From NCBI GenBank assembly GCA_012517325.1, contig JAAYVF010000025.1, positions 1-64,000 of the forward strand: a DNA stretch of 64,000 bases, read 5' to 3'. Below, piece after piece: positions 41,322-49,087 of this stretch; the stretch's first letter is position 1; every line of letters starts with the position of its first letter. Origin of the DNA: Myxococcales bacterium (lineage in GTDB: Bacteria > Lernaellota > Lernaellaia > Lernaellales > Lernaellaceae). The notes under the pieces were generated by a model. That model made no database searches and was not told the origin of the DNA. It worked only from the letters and a program-made list of their open reading frames with translations. A program made the position numbers and the translations under genes.

Positions 41322-43412
41322 CTCGCCGTAGTAACCGGTCGGCGGCAGGTCGTTGTCGCCGTCGCCCTCGCGGTCCCACCAATAGCCGAGCCAGTTGTCG
41401 ACCCGGAAGCCCAGTTCGACGTGTTTGCCGAGGGTTTTGTAGACGCGGGCGTTGGTCTGCCAGCGGTATTTGGCCTTGTACCAGAGCCCGCCCATGCCGA
41501 TGTAATCGCGCGGCGACTGGTACTGGGCGCCGACGAAGCCGCCCAGGCCCCAAGGCGTGTAATCGACGAACAATTGCGAGGCGGCGTTGTGTTCCGGCAC
41601 CGTGCCGAGCGACGTGTCCTCGTCCAGGTCGAAGGTCCTGGTGTAGGTGTAGTTGAGCGACCAGCGCACGTAGTCGATGGGAAACAGGGTGAGCGCGGTT
41701 TCGCCGCCGATGATCCGCGCCCGCTTGAGGTTGACGCAGGTCATCAGCGGGAAGCCGGCCAGGTAATTGTCGGCGATGATCTGCTGGTAGATCATGTCCT
41801 GCAGTTCGTATTGGAAATAGCCGACCGAGGCGTGGGCGAACTTGCCGAAAAGCTGTTCGATCTCGGCGTTCCAACCGACGGCGGCTTCGGGTTTGAGATC
41901 CTCGTTGCCGCGCAGGAAATAGCCGGTATGACGGAAAATCGGCCGGTAGAGTTGCGAAAGGGTCGGCTCGCGGAAGGCGCGGCCGATGCTGGCCCGGAAG
42001 GCGTGGTTGCCCGGCAGTTTGACCAGCGTCGAAAACTTCGGGTTGACCGTCGTGCCCCATTCGGGATGGTTGTCCACCCGCACACCCGGCACCAGCGACC
42101 AGACGCGGTCGAAGAAAAACATCTCGTCCTGCGCGAAGGCCGAAAGCACGGTCTGATAAGCGTTGTAGGCCTGGCGCGAATCGACCAGGCTGCTTTCCTC
42201 GAACGCCGAATAGTCGATACGCTCGTGCCGCCAGGAAAGGCCGCCGGAGAGCAGGTTCCAGTCGGTCAGGGCGCCGTTGCCGGCCAGTTCGCCGTTGTAC
42301 TCGTCGCCGCGGGTGGTGTTGCCCTTGTTGACGAGACCGCGGATGAACTCGGGCGGCGGAAACGGGTTGTAGGTGTAGGTCGTCGAATATTCGCGGTAGC
42401 GGAACGTCCGGTGGAAGTAGGCGGCCATGCCGCTCAGGCCGAAGCGGCCGGCCGACAATTCGCCGCGCACCTGGCCGGACAACTGGGTTTTATCGTCGCT
42501 GACGTTGCCGTCGTCGGTGTCGCTGAACTGGTTGTCTTCCCAGTGATAGCGCGATTCGGCGGTCCAGGTCAGGTACGATCCCGACTGCACGCGCACCTTG
42601 CCGAACAGGTCGTTGGTTTCGTAGGGATGGCCGTCGTTGTTGGGCTCGGGTTTGGTGTCCACGACGCCCTCGCCGATTTCGACGATCGGCCGCGCGGCGT
42701 TGGCGTCGATCCAGCCGCCGGATTGCTCGCGGTTGAAATTGGCCACCCAGCCGACCGGCCCCGCGCCCCAGCTGTGAAACGCGTTGCCGCCAAACGTGTT
42801 GAAACTGCCGCCCCACAAATTAAGTTCGCCCTTGGGTTCGGTCGAGGGATCGCGGGTCAGGATGTTGATGACGCCGCCGATCGCGTCGGAGCCGTAGAGC
42901 GAACTGCTGGGCCCTTTGACGACCTCGATCCGCCGGATGAGTTGCGAGGGAATCAACTCCAGGTCGGGCGCGCGCATCGTCCAGGGCAGGCGTTGGCCGT
43001 CGATCAACACCAGAATGCGGTCGGTGGGCAGGCCCTGCAGATTGATGCCCGAGCCCGGGCCGCCGCGGCCGGACTGCTCGTAATCGTCGACGAACACCCC
43101 CGGCACCGTTTCCAGCGCGTCGCCGGCGTCGACCGCGCCGGATTTTTCCATTTCCTCCTGGGTGACGATGCTGGTGGCGACGGGCGCGTCGGAGAGGGCG
43201 TGCTTGGTGCGCGTGCCGGTCACGACGACCTCGTCGCCGGCGCGGTAGACCGGAACGGCCGCTTCAGCTTCGTCCGCGCCCGGTTCCGGCGTCGTGTCGG
43301 AATCGTCCTCCTCGGCTCGAGCGTCAATAGCCGCGCCGAGCGAAAAAGCGAACAGCAGGCTCAGAGCCAGAATCGCCAGCCAGATCGATCCAACGCCACG
43401 ATTCAATTTCAA
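41304..43412 (-). CDS. TonB-dependent outer-membrane receptor
   Basis: Predicted 702 residues from a TTG at 43412; a TTG two codons later (43406) has better spacing from GGGG and is equally possible. Signal peptide ends near DARA. A TonB box follows ('DEVVVTGTRT'), then the plug domain (about 75-190: 'ALETVPGVFVDDYEQSGRGG', 'ILVLIDGQRL', 'IEVVKGPSSSLYGSDAIGGVINILTR'), then a 22-strand-type barrel ('FRASIGRAFREPTLSQLYRP', 'LKPEAAVGWNAEIEQL', ending in an aromatic-poor 'GELKLSL'). These receptors import cobalamin, siderophores or other ligands using TonB energy. Many cobalamin-using enzymes are in this window, but no cobalamin riboswitch is seen upstream, so the ligand is not assigned. Confidence 0.88.
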   Translation of the reverse strand: MKLNRGVGSIWLAILALSLLFAFSLGAAIDARAEEDDSDTTPEPGADEAEAAVPVYRAGDEVVVTGTRTKHALSDAPVATSIVTQEEMEKSGAVDAGDALETVPGVFVDDYEQSGRGGPGSGINLQGLPTDRILVLIDGQRLPWTMRAPDLELIPSQLIRRIEVVKGPSSSLYGSDAIGGVINILTRDPSTEPKGELNLWGGSFNTFGGNAFHSWGAGPVGWVANFNREQSGGWIDANAARPIVEIGEGVVDTKPEPNNDGHPYETNDLFGKVRVQSGSYLTWTAESRYHWEDNQFSDTDDGNVSDDKTQLSGQVRGELSAGRFGLSGMAAYFHRTFRYREYSTTYTYNPFPPPEFIRGLVNKGNTTRGDEYNGELAGNGALTDWNLLSGGLSWRHERIDYSAFEESSLVDSRQAYNAYQTVLSAFAQDEMFFFDRVWSLVPGVRVDNHPEWGTTVNPKFSTLVKLPGNHAFRASIGRAFREPTLSQLYRPIFRHTGYFLRGNEDLKPEAAVGWNAEIEQLFGKFAHASVGYFQYELQDMIYQQIIADNYLAGFPLMTCVNLKRARIIGGETALTLFPIDYVRWSLNYTYTRTFDLDEDTSLGTVPEHNAASQLFVDYTPWGLGGFVGAQYQSPRDYIGMGGLWYKAKYRWQTNARVYKTLGKHVELGFRVDNWLGYWWDREGDGDNDLPPTGYYGELKLSL

Positions 43413-43454
43413 ACCCCGTCAGGATATAAGGCCGTGCAAAATTGTTTTTTCAAA

Positions 43455-43565
43455 GGGTGCCACGGTCTTCGATCGACCAAGATCGATGGCCGTGCGAGAG
43501 ATTCCGGTTGTCAGATGAGCACGGCCATGAACCCGCGATTATTCGGGTTCAAGACCGTGGCACCC
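43455..43565. repeat. Cloverleaf-like palindromic element (element B)
   Basis: Outer 15-bp perfect inverted repeat GGGTGCCACGGTCTT (43455-43469) / AAGACCGTGGCACCC (43551-43565). Inside are three more stems: CGATC/GATCG (43470-43485), ATGGCCGTGC/GCACGGCCAT (43486-43495 with 43519-43528) and TGAACCCG/CGGGTTCA (43528-43535 with 43544-43551). No ORF inside. Lies between two minus-strand genes, upstream of the TonB receptor and downstream of... the opposite side lipoprotein's stop. Confidence 0.75.
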
Positions 43566-43600
43566 CCTGATTGTCTGATTCGTTTGTCGTCAGCGGTCGA

Positions 43601-44458
43601 TCACGGATCGACCAGCGTCACGTCCACCGTGGTCAATTGACCGGAGGTGATCGTGGTAAAGGGCACGTTCATGGCCCAGTTGTTCGGGTCCACCGAAAAA
43701 TTGATGCTCTCGCCGTCGTTCGGATTGGTGTCGAGGAACGCCACGATGCGCCAGTCGCCGGTGAAATCCGTTTCGATTTCGTAATCGAACGGGAAACCGG
43801 TCCCGGGCACGTCCACCTTCGCGCTGTGATCGGGGGCCATCATCGGCAGGCCTTTCCAAAAGCCGAAAACCACCTGCGCGCCCGTCGCCGAGCCCGCGTA
43901 GGTCAGCGTGCCGTGAATGCCGGTTTTCGCCGCCGTGTCGTCGTCGTTGTCGTCGTTGTCATCGTTGTCGTTGTCGTCGTTGTCGTCGTCGCCGAGTTCG
44001 TCCGGATCCAGAAACGTCAGATCGATGCCGGGGTTGTCGCCCGCCACGATCGTCGTCGCCGCGGTCGGAATGGCCATCGGGTCGAGGCCCGGCGTCATGC
44101 CGACGCGATCTTCGGGGTCGACGTCGATGATCGCCAGCACGTAATAGGTGCCCGTGCGGTCCACACCGACCGTGAAATCGAAGGGAAACCCGGTTTCCGG
44201 GATATCGATGTAGACGTAGTAGAGCGGCGCGGCGGTCATCGGCCAGACGTCGTTGATGGCGATCATCACCTTGGATTTCGCGGTGGCCGCGTCGCCATCG
44301 TAATAAAGGGTGCCGCTGAGGGTGGCCGGATAGTCGGCCCAGGGATCGCCGTTGTCGTCGTTGTCGTTGTCGTCGTCGTCGCCCGAGCAGGCCACGGTCA
44401 GGGCCGCGAGGCCGGCGATCGCCGTCAACAGAATGAACAACCAAATTTTCAATTTCAT
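43601..44458 (-). CDS. Lipoprotein with two copies of an unrecognised beta domain
   Basis: Predicted 285 residues. Signal with lipobox LTVAC and a short Asp-rich linker. Two homologous domains (about residues 40-152 and 178-285) are joined by a second Asp/Asn linker. Each domain runs 'GTLYYDGDA' / 'GTLTYAGSA', a strand, 'PMTAAP' / 'PMMAPD', 'DIPETGFPFDF' / 'DVPGTGFPFDY', 'AIIDVDPED' / 'AFLDTNPND', 'DPM' / 'DPN', 'TTIVAGDNPGIDLTFLDPD' / 'TTITSGQLTTVDVTLVDP'. Likely a small beta-sandwich. A third copy is the neighbour at 44496. No known family recognised; probably surface or periplasmic. The short gap of 37 bp suggests co-transcription with 44496-45008. Confidence 0.8.
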   Translation of the reverse strand: MKLKIWLFILLTAIAGLAALTVACSGDDDDNDNDDNGDPWADYPATLSGTLYYDGDAATAKSKVMIAINDVWPMTAAPLYYVYIDIPETGFPFDFTVGVDRTGTYYVLAIIDVDPEDRVGMTPGLDPMAIPTAATTIVAGDNPGIDLTFLDPDELGDDDNDDNDNDDNDDNDDDTAAKTGIHGTLTYAGSATGAQVVFGFWKGLPMMAPDHSAKVDVPGTGFPFDYEIETDFTGDWRIVAFLDTNPNDGESINFSVDPNNWAMNVPFTTITSGQLTTVDVTLVDP

Positions 44459-44495
44459 CGTCCGACTCCTTTTCCTCGTTCTATCTCATTGAGCC

Positions 44496-45008
44496 CTATT
44501 CATCGGTGTCGTCGTCGAGCCACCAAAAATCGACGTCCTCGGGGTCGAGCAGCACGAAATTGCGCACATTGACCCCGGCTTGAATGGTGGTCATGGCCTC
44601 GCCCTCGTCGGGCAAGTCCATCGGATCCACTTCCGAGTTCATCATCAGGTTGACGTCGTTCTGATCGACGTCCAGAAACGCCGCCAGGTAGAAGGATTTG
44701 CCTTCGACGTACTGGTCGAGGTCGAATTCGTACTGCACCGGAAAGACGCCGTCGAAGTTCGGTACCTCGTAGTAGCGGATCGGCGGGGCGGTCATCGGCC
44801 ATTCGTCGATCAGCCCGACGACCAACCGCGTGCCGTAAGCCTCGCCTTCGTATTGAATGACGCCGGTCAGCGTTCCGATGGTTTTGCCCAGATCCGTCGG
44901 ATCCTCGCCGCCCTCGGTCACCTCATAACCGCTGCCGCAACCCAGGGCGAGTCCGGCGAGCAAAACGAACGCGGCGACGAGCCGCGCGACTTTCGGTTGA
45001 ATGGACAT
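44496..45008 (-). CDS. Lipoprotein with one copy of the same beta domain
   Basis: Predicted 170 residues. Signal with lipobox LALGC. The mature part contains one copy of the domain found twice in 43601-44458: 'GVIQYEGEAYGTRLVVGLIDEWPMTAPP', 'VPNFDGVFPVQYEFDLD', 'AAFLDVDQNDVNLMMNSEVDPM', 'MTTIQAGVNVRNFVLLDPED'. It lacks the Asp-rich linker but ends in an acidic stretch. First gene of a likely two-gene operon. Function unknown. Confidence 0.78.
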   Translation of the reverse strand: MSIQPKVARLVAAFVLLAGLALGCGSGYEVTEGGEDPTDLGKTIGTLTGVIQYEGEAYGTRLVVGLIDEWPMTAPPIRYYEVPNFDGVFPVQYEFDLDQYVEGKSFYLAAFLDVDQNDVNLMMNSEVDPMDLPDEGEAMTTIQAGVNVRNFVLLDPEDVDFWWLDDDTDE

Positions 45009-45198
45009 CGTCCGACTTCTCCTTGCCGATGAAGACCCTTGAGTACCCGTTGCACCAGGCGATCTCCCGGGTCGAGCGGCCGGATTTTAAGTCTAACTAG
45101 TTTGAAAAAACAAGAGAAAAAATCAGACTAGGCAAAATAGCATTACTTGAAGAATAGAGTTGGATAAAGCCCCCCGGCGCCGCCGGCCGGTAAGATAT

Positions 45199-45226
45199 TT
45201 GCTTTTTCCATTCTATTCAATATATT
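45199..45226 (+). promoter_or_regulatory. Candidate promoter of lipoprotein gene 45275-46564
   Basis: TTGCTT (45199-45204), 16-bp spacer, TATATT (45221-45226), about 49 bp before the ATG, within an AT-rich divergent intergenic region (45009-45274) that holds no other gene. Confidence 0.5.
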
Positions 45227-45274
45227 GCTCTCACTGCGTCGGATCGAAGGCTTTGTTTGTCCAAGAGGCGGGAA

Positions 45275-46564
45275 ATGAAAGCAAGGTGGAATTATCCGCG
45301 ATTATTGTTCTGGACCGTCGGGCTGGCGCTCCTGTTTTTCGACCTCGGTTGCGACGGCGATTCCGCTCCGGATCAAGACGAGACATCGTCGGTCGGCGAC
45401 GAGGCGACCGCGCCCGCCGACCCCGGATCGAATCCGGGGCAGGCTCAAACCGGCGATGACGACGATCGCGATCGCGACGCCAAAGGCGACCACGGCGAGT
45501 ACGGCAACGACGACGGTCCGTCGTTCGACGACGGCGAACCCGATCCGCCGCCGCCCGCGCATCTCTGGGCGGTTTGCGGCACCCGCGACCTGCGTCACCA
45601 ATCCGCCGAAACAGGCGGTTTTTTTCTGCACTACCAAAACGAAACCTGGGAGGTCGTCGAACCGCCGGTCACGATGGGTTCGCTGCAATACCTGTCCGTC
45701 GAAACGCCGCGGCACGGCCTCGCGGCCGACGGGCAAACGCTGCTGCGCTTCGACGGCCAGGCCTGGACGGTCGACGAGGAGTACGGGGAAACCGTGACGG
45801 GCGTGACCATCTTCGGCGTACTGGCGACCGCCGACGCCGATTGGGTTTTCGGTTACGGCGCGGACTACTTTCCGGTCGTTTACCGTTATCGCGACGGGCT
45901 CTGGCAGGAGAGCGACACGTCGCAATTGCCGTCCGGCTATCTGACCCGGCCGGTCGACGCCGCCGGCACGATCCGGGCCGTGCTCATCAACATGGATAAT
46001 TGGCCGGTTACTTCCGTCATTGTGCGTTACGACGAGTCGGCCGGGCAGTGGGTGACCGAATTGGCCTTGCCCAGTATCTGGATCACTCAACTGGCCTTTG
46101 CCGGCGCCGATTGGGGTCTCGCGGCCGGCACCCTGGTTTTTCCGCCGATCTCCTACAATTTGCCGCTGATTTATCAAGGTGGAACCTGGCATTTCGCGGC
46201 GCGTTTTCCCGCCGCAATCTCGTCGAGTCCGGCGTTGTCGGCGGTGGCGACGAACCGGCCCGGGAGCGGTTTCGTTTTCGGCTACGAAGCGATGAAAGTC
46301 TGGATTTACTATTCCGTTATTTACAACCTGGACGGCCGTTCCTGGAGAGAGGACGGCGGTTTCTGGAATCGAGTCATTGTTTCGGCGCAAATGGGCGCCG
46401 ACGGCGTTGTCTGGGCCGCCGGTTATAATCTCACCCAGAATTCCGTTCCGCTACGGGGAATGGTCGCCTACCGCGTTCATGGTCGCTGGAATCAAGCGGA
46501 TCTGCCGACCGTAACCCGGCCGAATTGGGGCGTTTGGGATCTGGCGATTTTATCGGGGAAGTGA
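45275..46564 (+). CDS. Lipoprotein with beta-propeller-like repeats
   Basis: Predicted 429 residues from the ATG at 45275 (GAGG upstream); a TTG six codons earlier is in frame. Lipobox-like 'FDLGC' (Cys about residue 20). A long acidic, Gly/Asp-rich linker to about residue 95 ends with a Pro run ('PPPPAHLWAVCGT'). The rest has repeats of the form 'HYQNETWEVVEPP', 'LLRFDGQAWTVDE', 'YRYRDGLWQESD', 'VRYDESAGQWVTE', 'IYQGGTWHFAA', 'NLDGRSWRED' and 'YRVHGRWNQADLP', each with a conserved Trp, typical of a bladed propeller. Probably surface exposed. Function not known. Confidence 0.75.
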   Translation: MKARWNYPRLLFWTVGLALLFFDLGCDGDSAPDQDETSSVGDEATAPADPGSNPGQAQTGDDDDRDRDAKGDHGEYGNDDGPSFDDGEPDPPPPAHLWAVCGTRDLRHQSAETGGFFLHYQNETWEVVEPPVTMGSLQYLSVETPRHGLAADGQTLLRFDGQAWTVDEEYGETVTGVTIFGVLATADADWVFGYGADYFPVVYRYRDGLWQESDTSQLPSGYLTRPVDAAGTIRAVLINMDNWPVTSVIVRYDESAGQWVTELALPSIWITQLAFAGADWGLAAGTLVFPPISYNLPLIYQGGTWHFAARFPAAISSSPALSAVATNRPGSGFVFGYEAMKVWIYYSVIYNLDGRSWREDGGFWNRVIVSAQMGADGVVWAAGYNLTQNSVPLRGMVAYRVHGRWNQADLPTVTRPNWGVWDLAILSGK

Positions 46565-46605
46565 AGATCGGACGCATAACGATTCTATTTCAAGGGTGGT
46601 TTTTT

Positions 46606-46645
46606 ATTCCGCATTCGCCATTCCGCATTCCGCATTATTCATTCA
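46606..46645. repeat. ATTCCGC direct repeats at the mnmE 3' end
   Basis: Four imperfect copies of ATTC(C)GC(C) in 40 bp, turning into ATTCATTC, with the mnmE stop codon (46643-46645) at the right edge. Short-period array of unknown role. Confidence 0.5.
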
Positions 46646-48001
46646 CTTTCCTACGCAGAACCGCGCGAAGATCGTATCGAGCACCTGGTCGGGCGTGGTT
46701 TCGCCGATGATTTCGCCGAGCGCGGCGGCGGCCTCGCGCAGTTCCAGCGCCGCCAGTTCGGATTTGTCGCCGGCCGTCGCCAGATCGCGCGCCGCCGCGA
46801 GATTCAGCCGCGCCTTTTCCGCCAGATTGCGGTGCCGTACGGCGGCAAGGAGCGCTTCGTTGTCGGCGCCGTCCGCGCCGAGCAATTGGACCAGTCGCCG
46901 GCGCAGTTCTTCCCCGTTCGTGCCTTCCTTGGCGCTGACGGCCAGGTCGCCGAGGCCGGCGAACGAGGCGTCGGGCGCCGCCAGATCGAGCTTGTTCCAG
47001 ACCACCAGCCGGGGCACGGCGGCGAACTCGGCCAGCCATTGCCGGTCGTCGGCGGTGACGCCCACCGCGCCGTCGATGAGATAGATCGCCAGATCGGCGG
47101 CGGCGATGGTTTCGCGCGCCCAGGCCACGCCCGCGCGCTCGACGTCGTGTTCGGTCTGCCGCAGGCCGGCGGTGTCGACGAGCCGCAGTGGCAGACCCTC
47201 GATGACGACCTCGGCCTCGATCGGGTCGCGCGTCGTTCCGGCCGTTTCGTGCACCAGCGCCCGGCGCGCGCCGGCCAGCCGGTTGAACAGGCTCGATTTG
47301 CCCGCGTTGGGCCTGCCGGCCAACGCCACCACCGCCCCTTGCGCCAGCGTGCGCGCCCGCTGATGCCCGGCCAGCAGCGCCGCGACGCCCGCGTCGGCGG
47401 CGGCGATCGCCGCGAGCATCTCGCGCCGGTCGAGCGGGCCGATATCCTCGTCGGGGAAATCGATTTCCGCCTCGGCCAGGGCCAGGGCCTCGGTCAGCCG
47501 ATCGCGGATTCGGCCGACGCGCTCGGACAACGCGCCGGTCAGGCGACGCCGCGCCGCGCGCGCCGCGGCGAGGCTGCGCGCTTCGATCAATTCCGCTACG
47601 GCCTCGGCCTGCGACAAATCGAGGCGCCCGCCCAGAAAGGCGCGGCGGGTGTATTCGCCGGGTTCGGCGATCCGGCCGCCATGGGCGGTCAGCGCCGCCA
47701 GCAGGGTTTCGACCACAACCGGGCTGCCGTGCAAATGGAACTCCACCACCGGTTCGGCCGTATAACTGGATTTCGCTGGAAAATAGACGAACAGCGCCTC
47801 GTCGAGCGGCTGTTTTTCGCCGTCGAGCACCGTTCCGAGCACCATTTGCCGGGGCGGCGGGGTGTGCGCCGGCGTGTGCGGCCGGAAGAATTTGCGCCCG
47901 ATCGCCAGCGCGTCCGGACCCGAAAGGCGCACGATCGCCACCCCGGCCCGGCCCCGGGCCGTGGCCAACGCGGCAATGGTATCGCGACGGTCGGGCAACA
48001 T
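46643..48001 (-). CDS. mnmE: tRNA modification GTPase MnmE
   Basis: Predicted 452 residues from the ATG at 48001 ('MLPDRRDTIAALATARGRAGVAIVRLSG'); the frame extends upstream only into the repeat region. N-terminal folate-binding domain, helical domain, and inserted G domain with G1 'GRPNAGKSS', 'DTAGLRQT' and 'NKLD'. The C terminus is the conserved Cys motif 'FCVGK'. With MnmG it makes the cmnm5U34 modification in tRNA wobble positions. In related genomes it follows jag; here it is about 15 kb from jag and divergent from rsmG. The mnmG partner is not in the window. Confidence 0.95.
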   Translation of the reverse strand: MLPDRRDTIAALATARGRAGVAIVRLSGPDALAIGRKFFRPHTPAHTPPPRQMVLGTVLDGEKQPLDEALFVYFPAKSSYTAEPVVEFHLHGSPVVVETLLAALTAHGGRIAEPGEYTRRAFLGGRLDLSQAEAVAELIEARSLAAARAARRRLTGALSERVGRIRDRLTEALALAEAEIDFPDEDIGPLDRREMLAAIAAADAGVAALLAGHQRARTLAQGAVVALAGRPNAGKSSLFNRLAGARRALVHETAGTTRDPIEAEVVIEGLPLRLVDTAGLRQTEHDVERAGVAWARETIAAADLAIYLIDGAVGVTADDRQWLAEFAAVPRLVVWNKLDLAAPDASFAGLGDLAVSAKEGTNGEELRRRLVQLLGADGADNEALLAAVRHRNLAEKARLNLAAARDLATAGDKSELAALELREAAAALGEIIGETTPDQVLDTIFARFCVGK

Positions 48002-48049
48002 GGCGGTTAATGTGCAGCAACCGACGCGGAATGCAAGCGAGGATTTACC

Positions 48050-48270
48050 GCCTCGCACCACGAATCGACGCAGAGGCTCTACAAAGCGTTTCGACTTGGG
48101 TTCATTCGCGGTTAAAAACCACGCCTTTTTCCCGCGTTCCGCGGGAGAAAGACGTGGCACACCAACACTCTTTTTTCATATTAAGACAGAATCGGAACCG
48201 CGAATGAACGCGAATGGGAAAACAATGGCTGTTTTTGGTTTATTCGCGTTTCATCGTGGTTTTAACCCCG
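48050..48270. repeat. Interspersed palindromic element (copy C)
   Basis: Contains the same parts as the element at 5736-5913. Central hairpin: CCACGCCTTTTTCCCGCG (48119-48136), loop TTC, then CGCGGGAGAAAGACGTGG (48140-48157), preceded by 'ttcattcgcggtt' and followed by 'GTGGCACACC', the reverse complement of 'GGTGTGCCAC' in copy A. A second palindrome follows: 'accgcgaatgaacgcgaat' (about 48198-48216) with 'attcgcgtttcatcgtggt'. It fills most of the 312-bp mnmE-rsmG gap; no gene is seen there. Confidence 0.7.
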
Positions 48271-48313
48271 GCATCTTTACCCGCGCGAGAATGTTGTTCA
48301 TAGTGGGCCGGTC

Positions 48314-48958
48314 ATGACCCACAAACCAAACCGAGCCAAACGCCAGGCGAAATCGTTCGCCGCCGCCTATCGCGAAATCGGCGTTCCGGGCGGATTGCCC
48401 GCCGCGGCCGAGGACTGTTTTACGGCCTGGTACGAGCTGCTGCTCAAATGGAACCGCACCACCAACCTGACGCGGATCACCGAGCCGGCCGACGCAGTGG
48501 CGGTGCATCTGCTCGACGCCTTGCCGCTGGCGCGCCTGCTGCCGCCGGAAAGCGATTTGCTCGATATCGGCTCGGGCGCCGGTTCGCCGGGCCTGGTGGT
48601 CGCCGCCTTGCGGCCCGACGTTCGGGTGACCTGCAGCGAAAGCGTCACCAAAAAAAGTTCCTTTTTAATGCAGGCCGCCCACGCCATGGGGTTGGCCAAC
48701 GTCCGCGTCGCTGCCGCGCGGGCCGAGATGCTGGCCGAACGATTCGCGTTCGTCGGCGCCAAGGCGGTCGCCGAGCCGGCGATGTTGATCGACCGGTTCG
48801 CCCATTTGCTGCGGCCCGGCGGCACTTGGGTATTTTTCGTAACCACTCGACAAGAAACGGTTTTACCGGATGGCTACCGGGTCGCGGAAACCGTCGATTA
48901 CCGGCTGCCCGGCGAGCACGGCCGGCGGCGCCTGCTGGTCGTTCGCCGGAATGAATGA
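48314..48958 (+). CDS. rsmG: 16S rRNA (guanine527-N7)-methyltransferase RsmG
   Basis: Predicted 214 residues, typical length. Family motifs: 'YELLLKWNRTTNLTRITEPADAVAVHLLDALPLARLL', SAM-binding 'LLDIGSGAGSPGLVVAALRPD', 'VTCSESVTKKSSFLMQAAHAMGLANVRV' and 'FVGAKAVAEP'. Methylates G527 of 16S rRNA; loss gives low-level streptomycin resistance in several bacteria. The family's usual 'SRA' is 'AKA' here. Lies upstream of parA, as in many chromosomes. Confidence 0.93.
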   Translation: MTHKPNRAKRQAKSFAAAYREIGVPGGLPAAAEDCFTAWYELLLKWNRTTNLTRITEPADAVAVHLLDALPLARLLPPESDLLDIGSGAGSPGLVVAALRPDVRVTCSESVTKKSSFLMQAAHAMGLANVRVAAARAEMLAERFAFVGAKAVAEPAMLIDRFAHLLRPGGTWVFFVTTRQETVLPDGYRVAETVDYRLPGEHGRRRLLVVRRNE

Positions 48959-49087
48959 CCATTCATTTCGGCCTTGTGAAAGGCCGGCGGAAATGCTACA
49001 AGGAAGCCCTTTATGAATGGCTTTCTTTTCTGCTTTGCGGATGGCCGCGCGGGGCGGCCGGCAATCGCCGACTAACGGGGGACTCGC

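Noticed and set aside
43413-43454. Cobalamin riboswitch upstream of the TonB receptor
   Set aside because: The leader is only a few tens of bases before the palindromic element and lacks the B12-box consensus.
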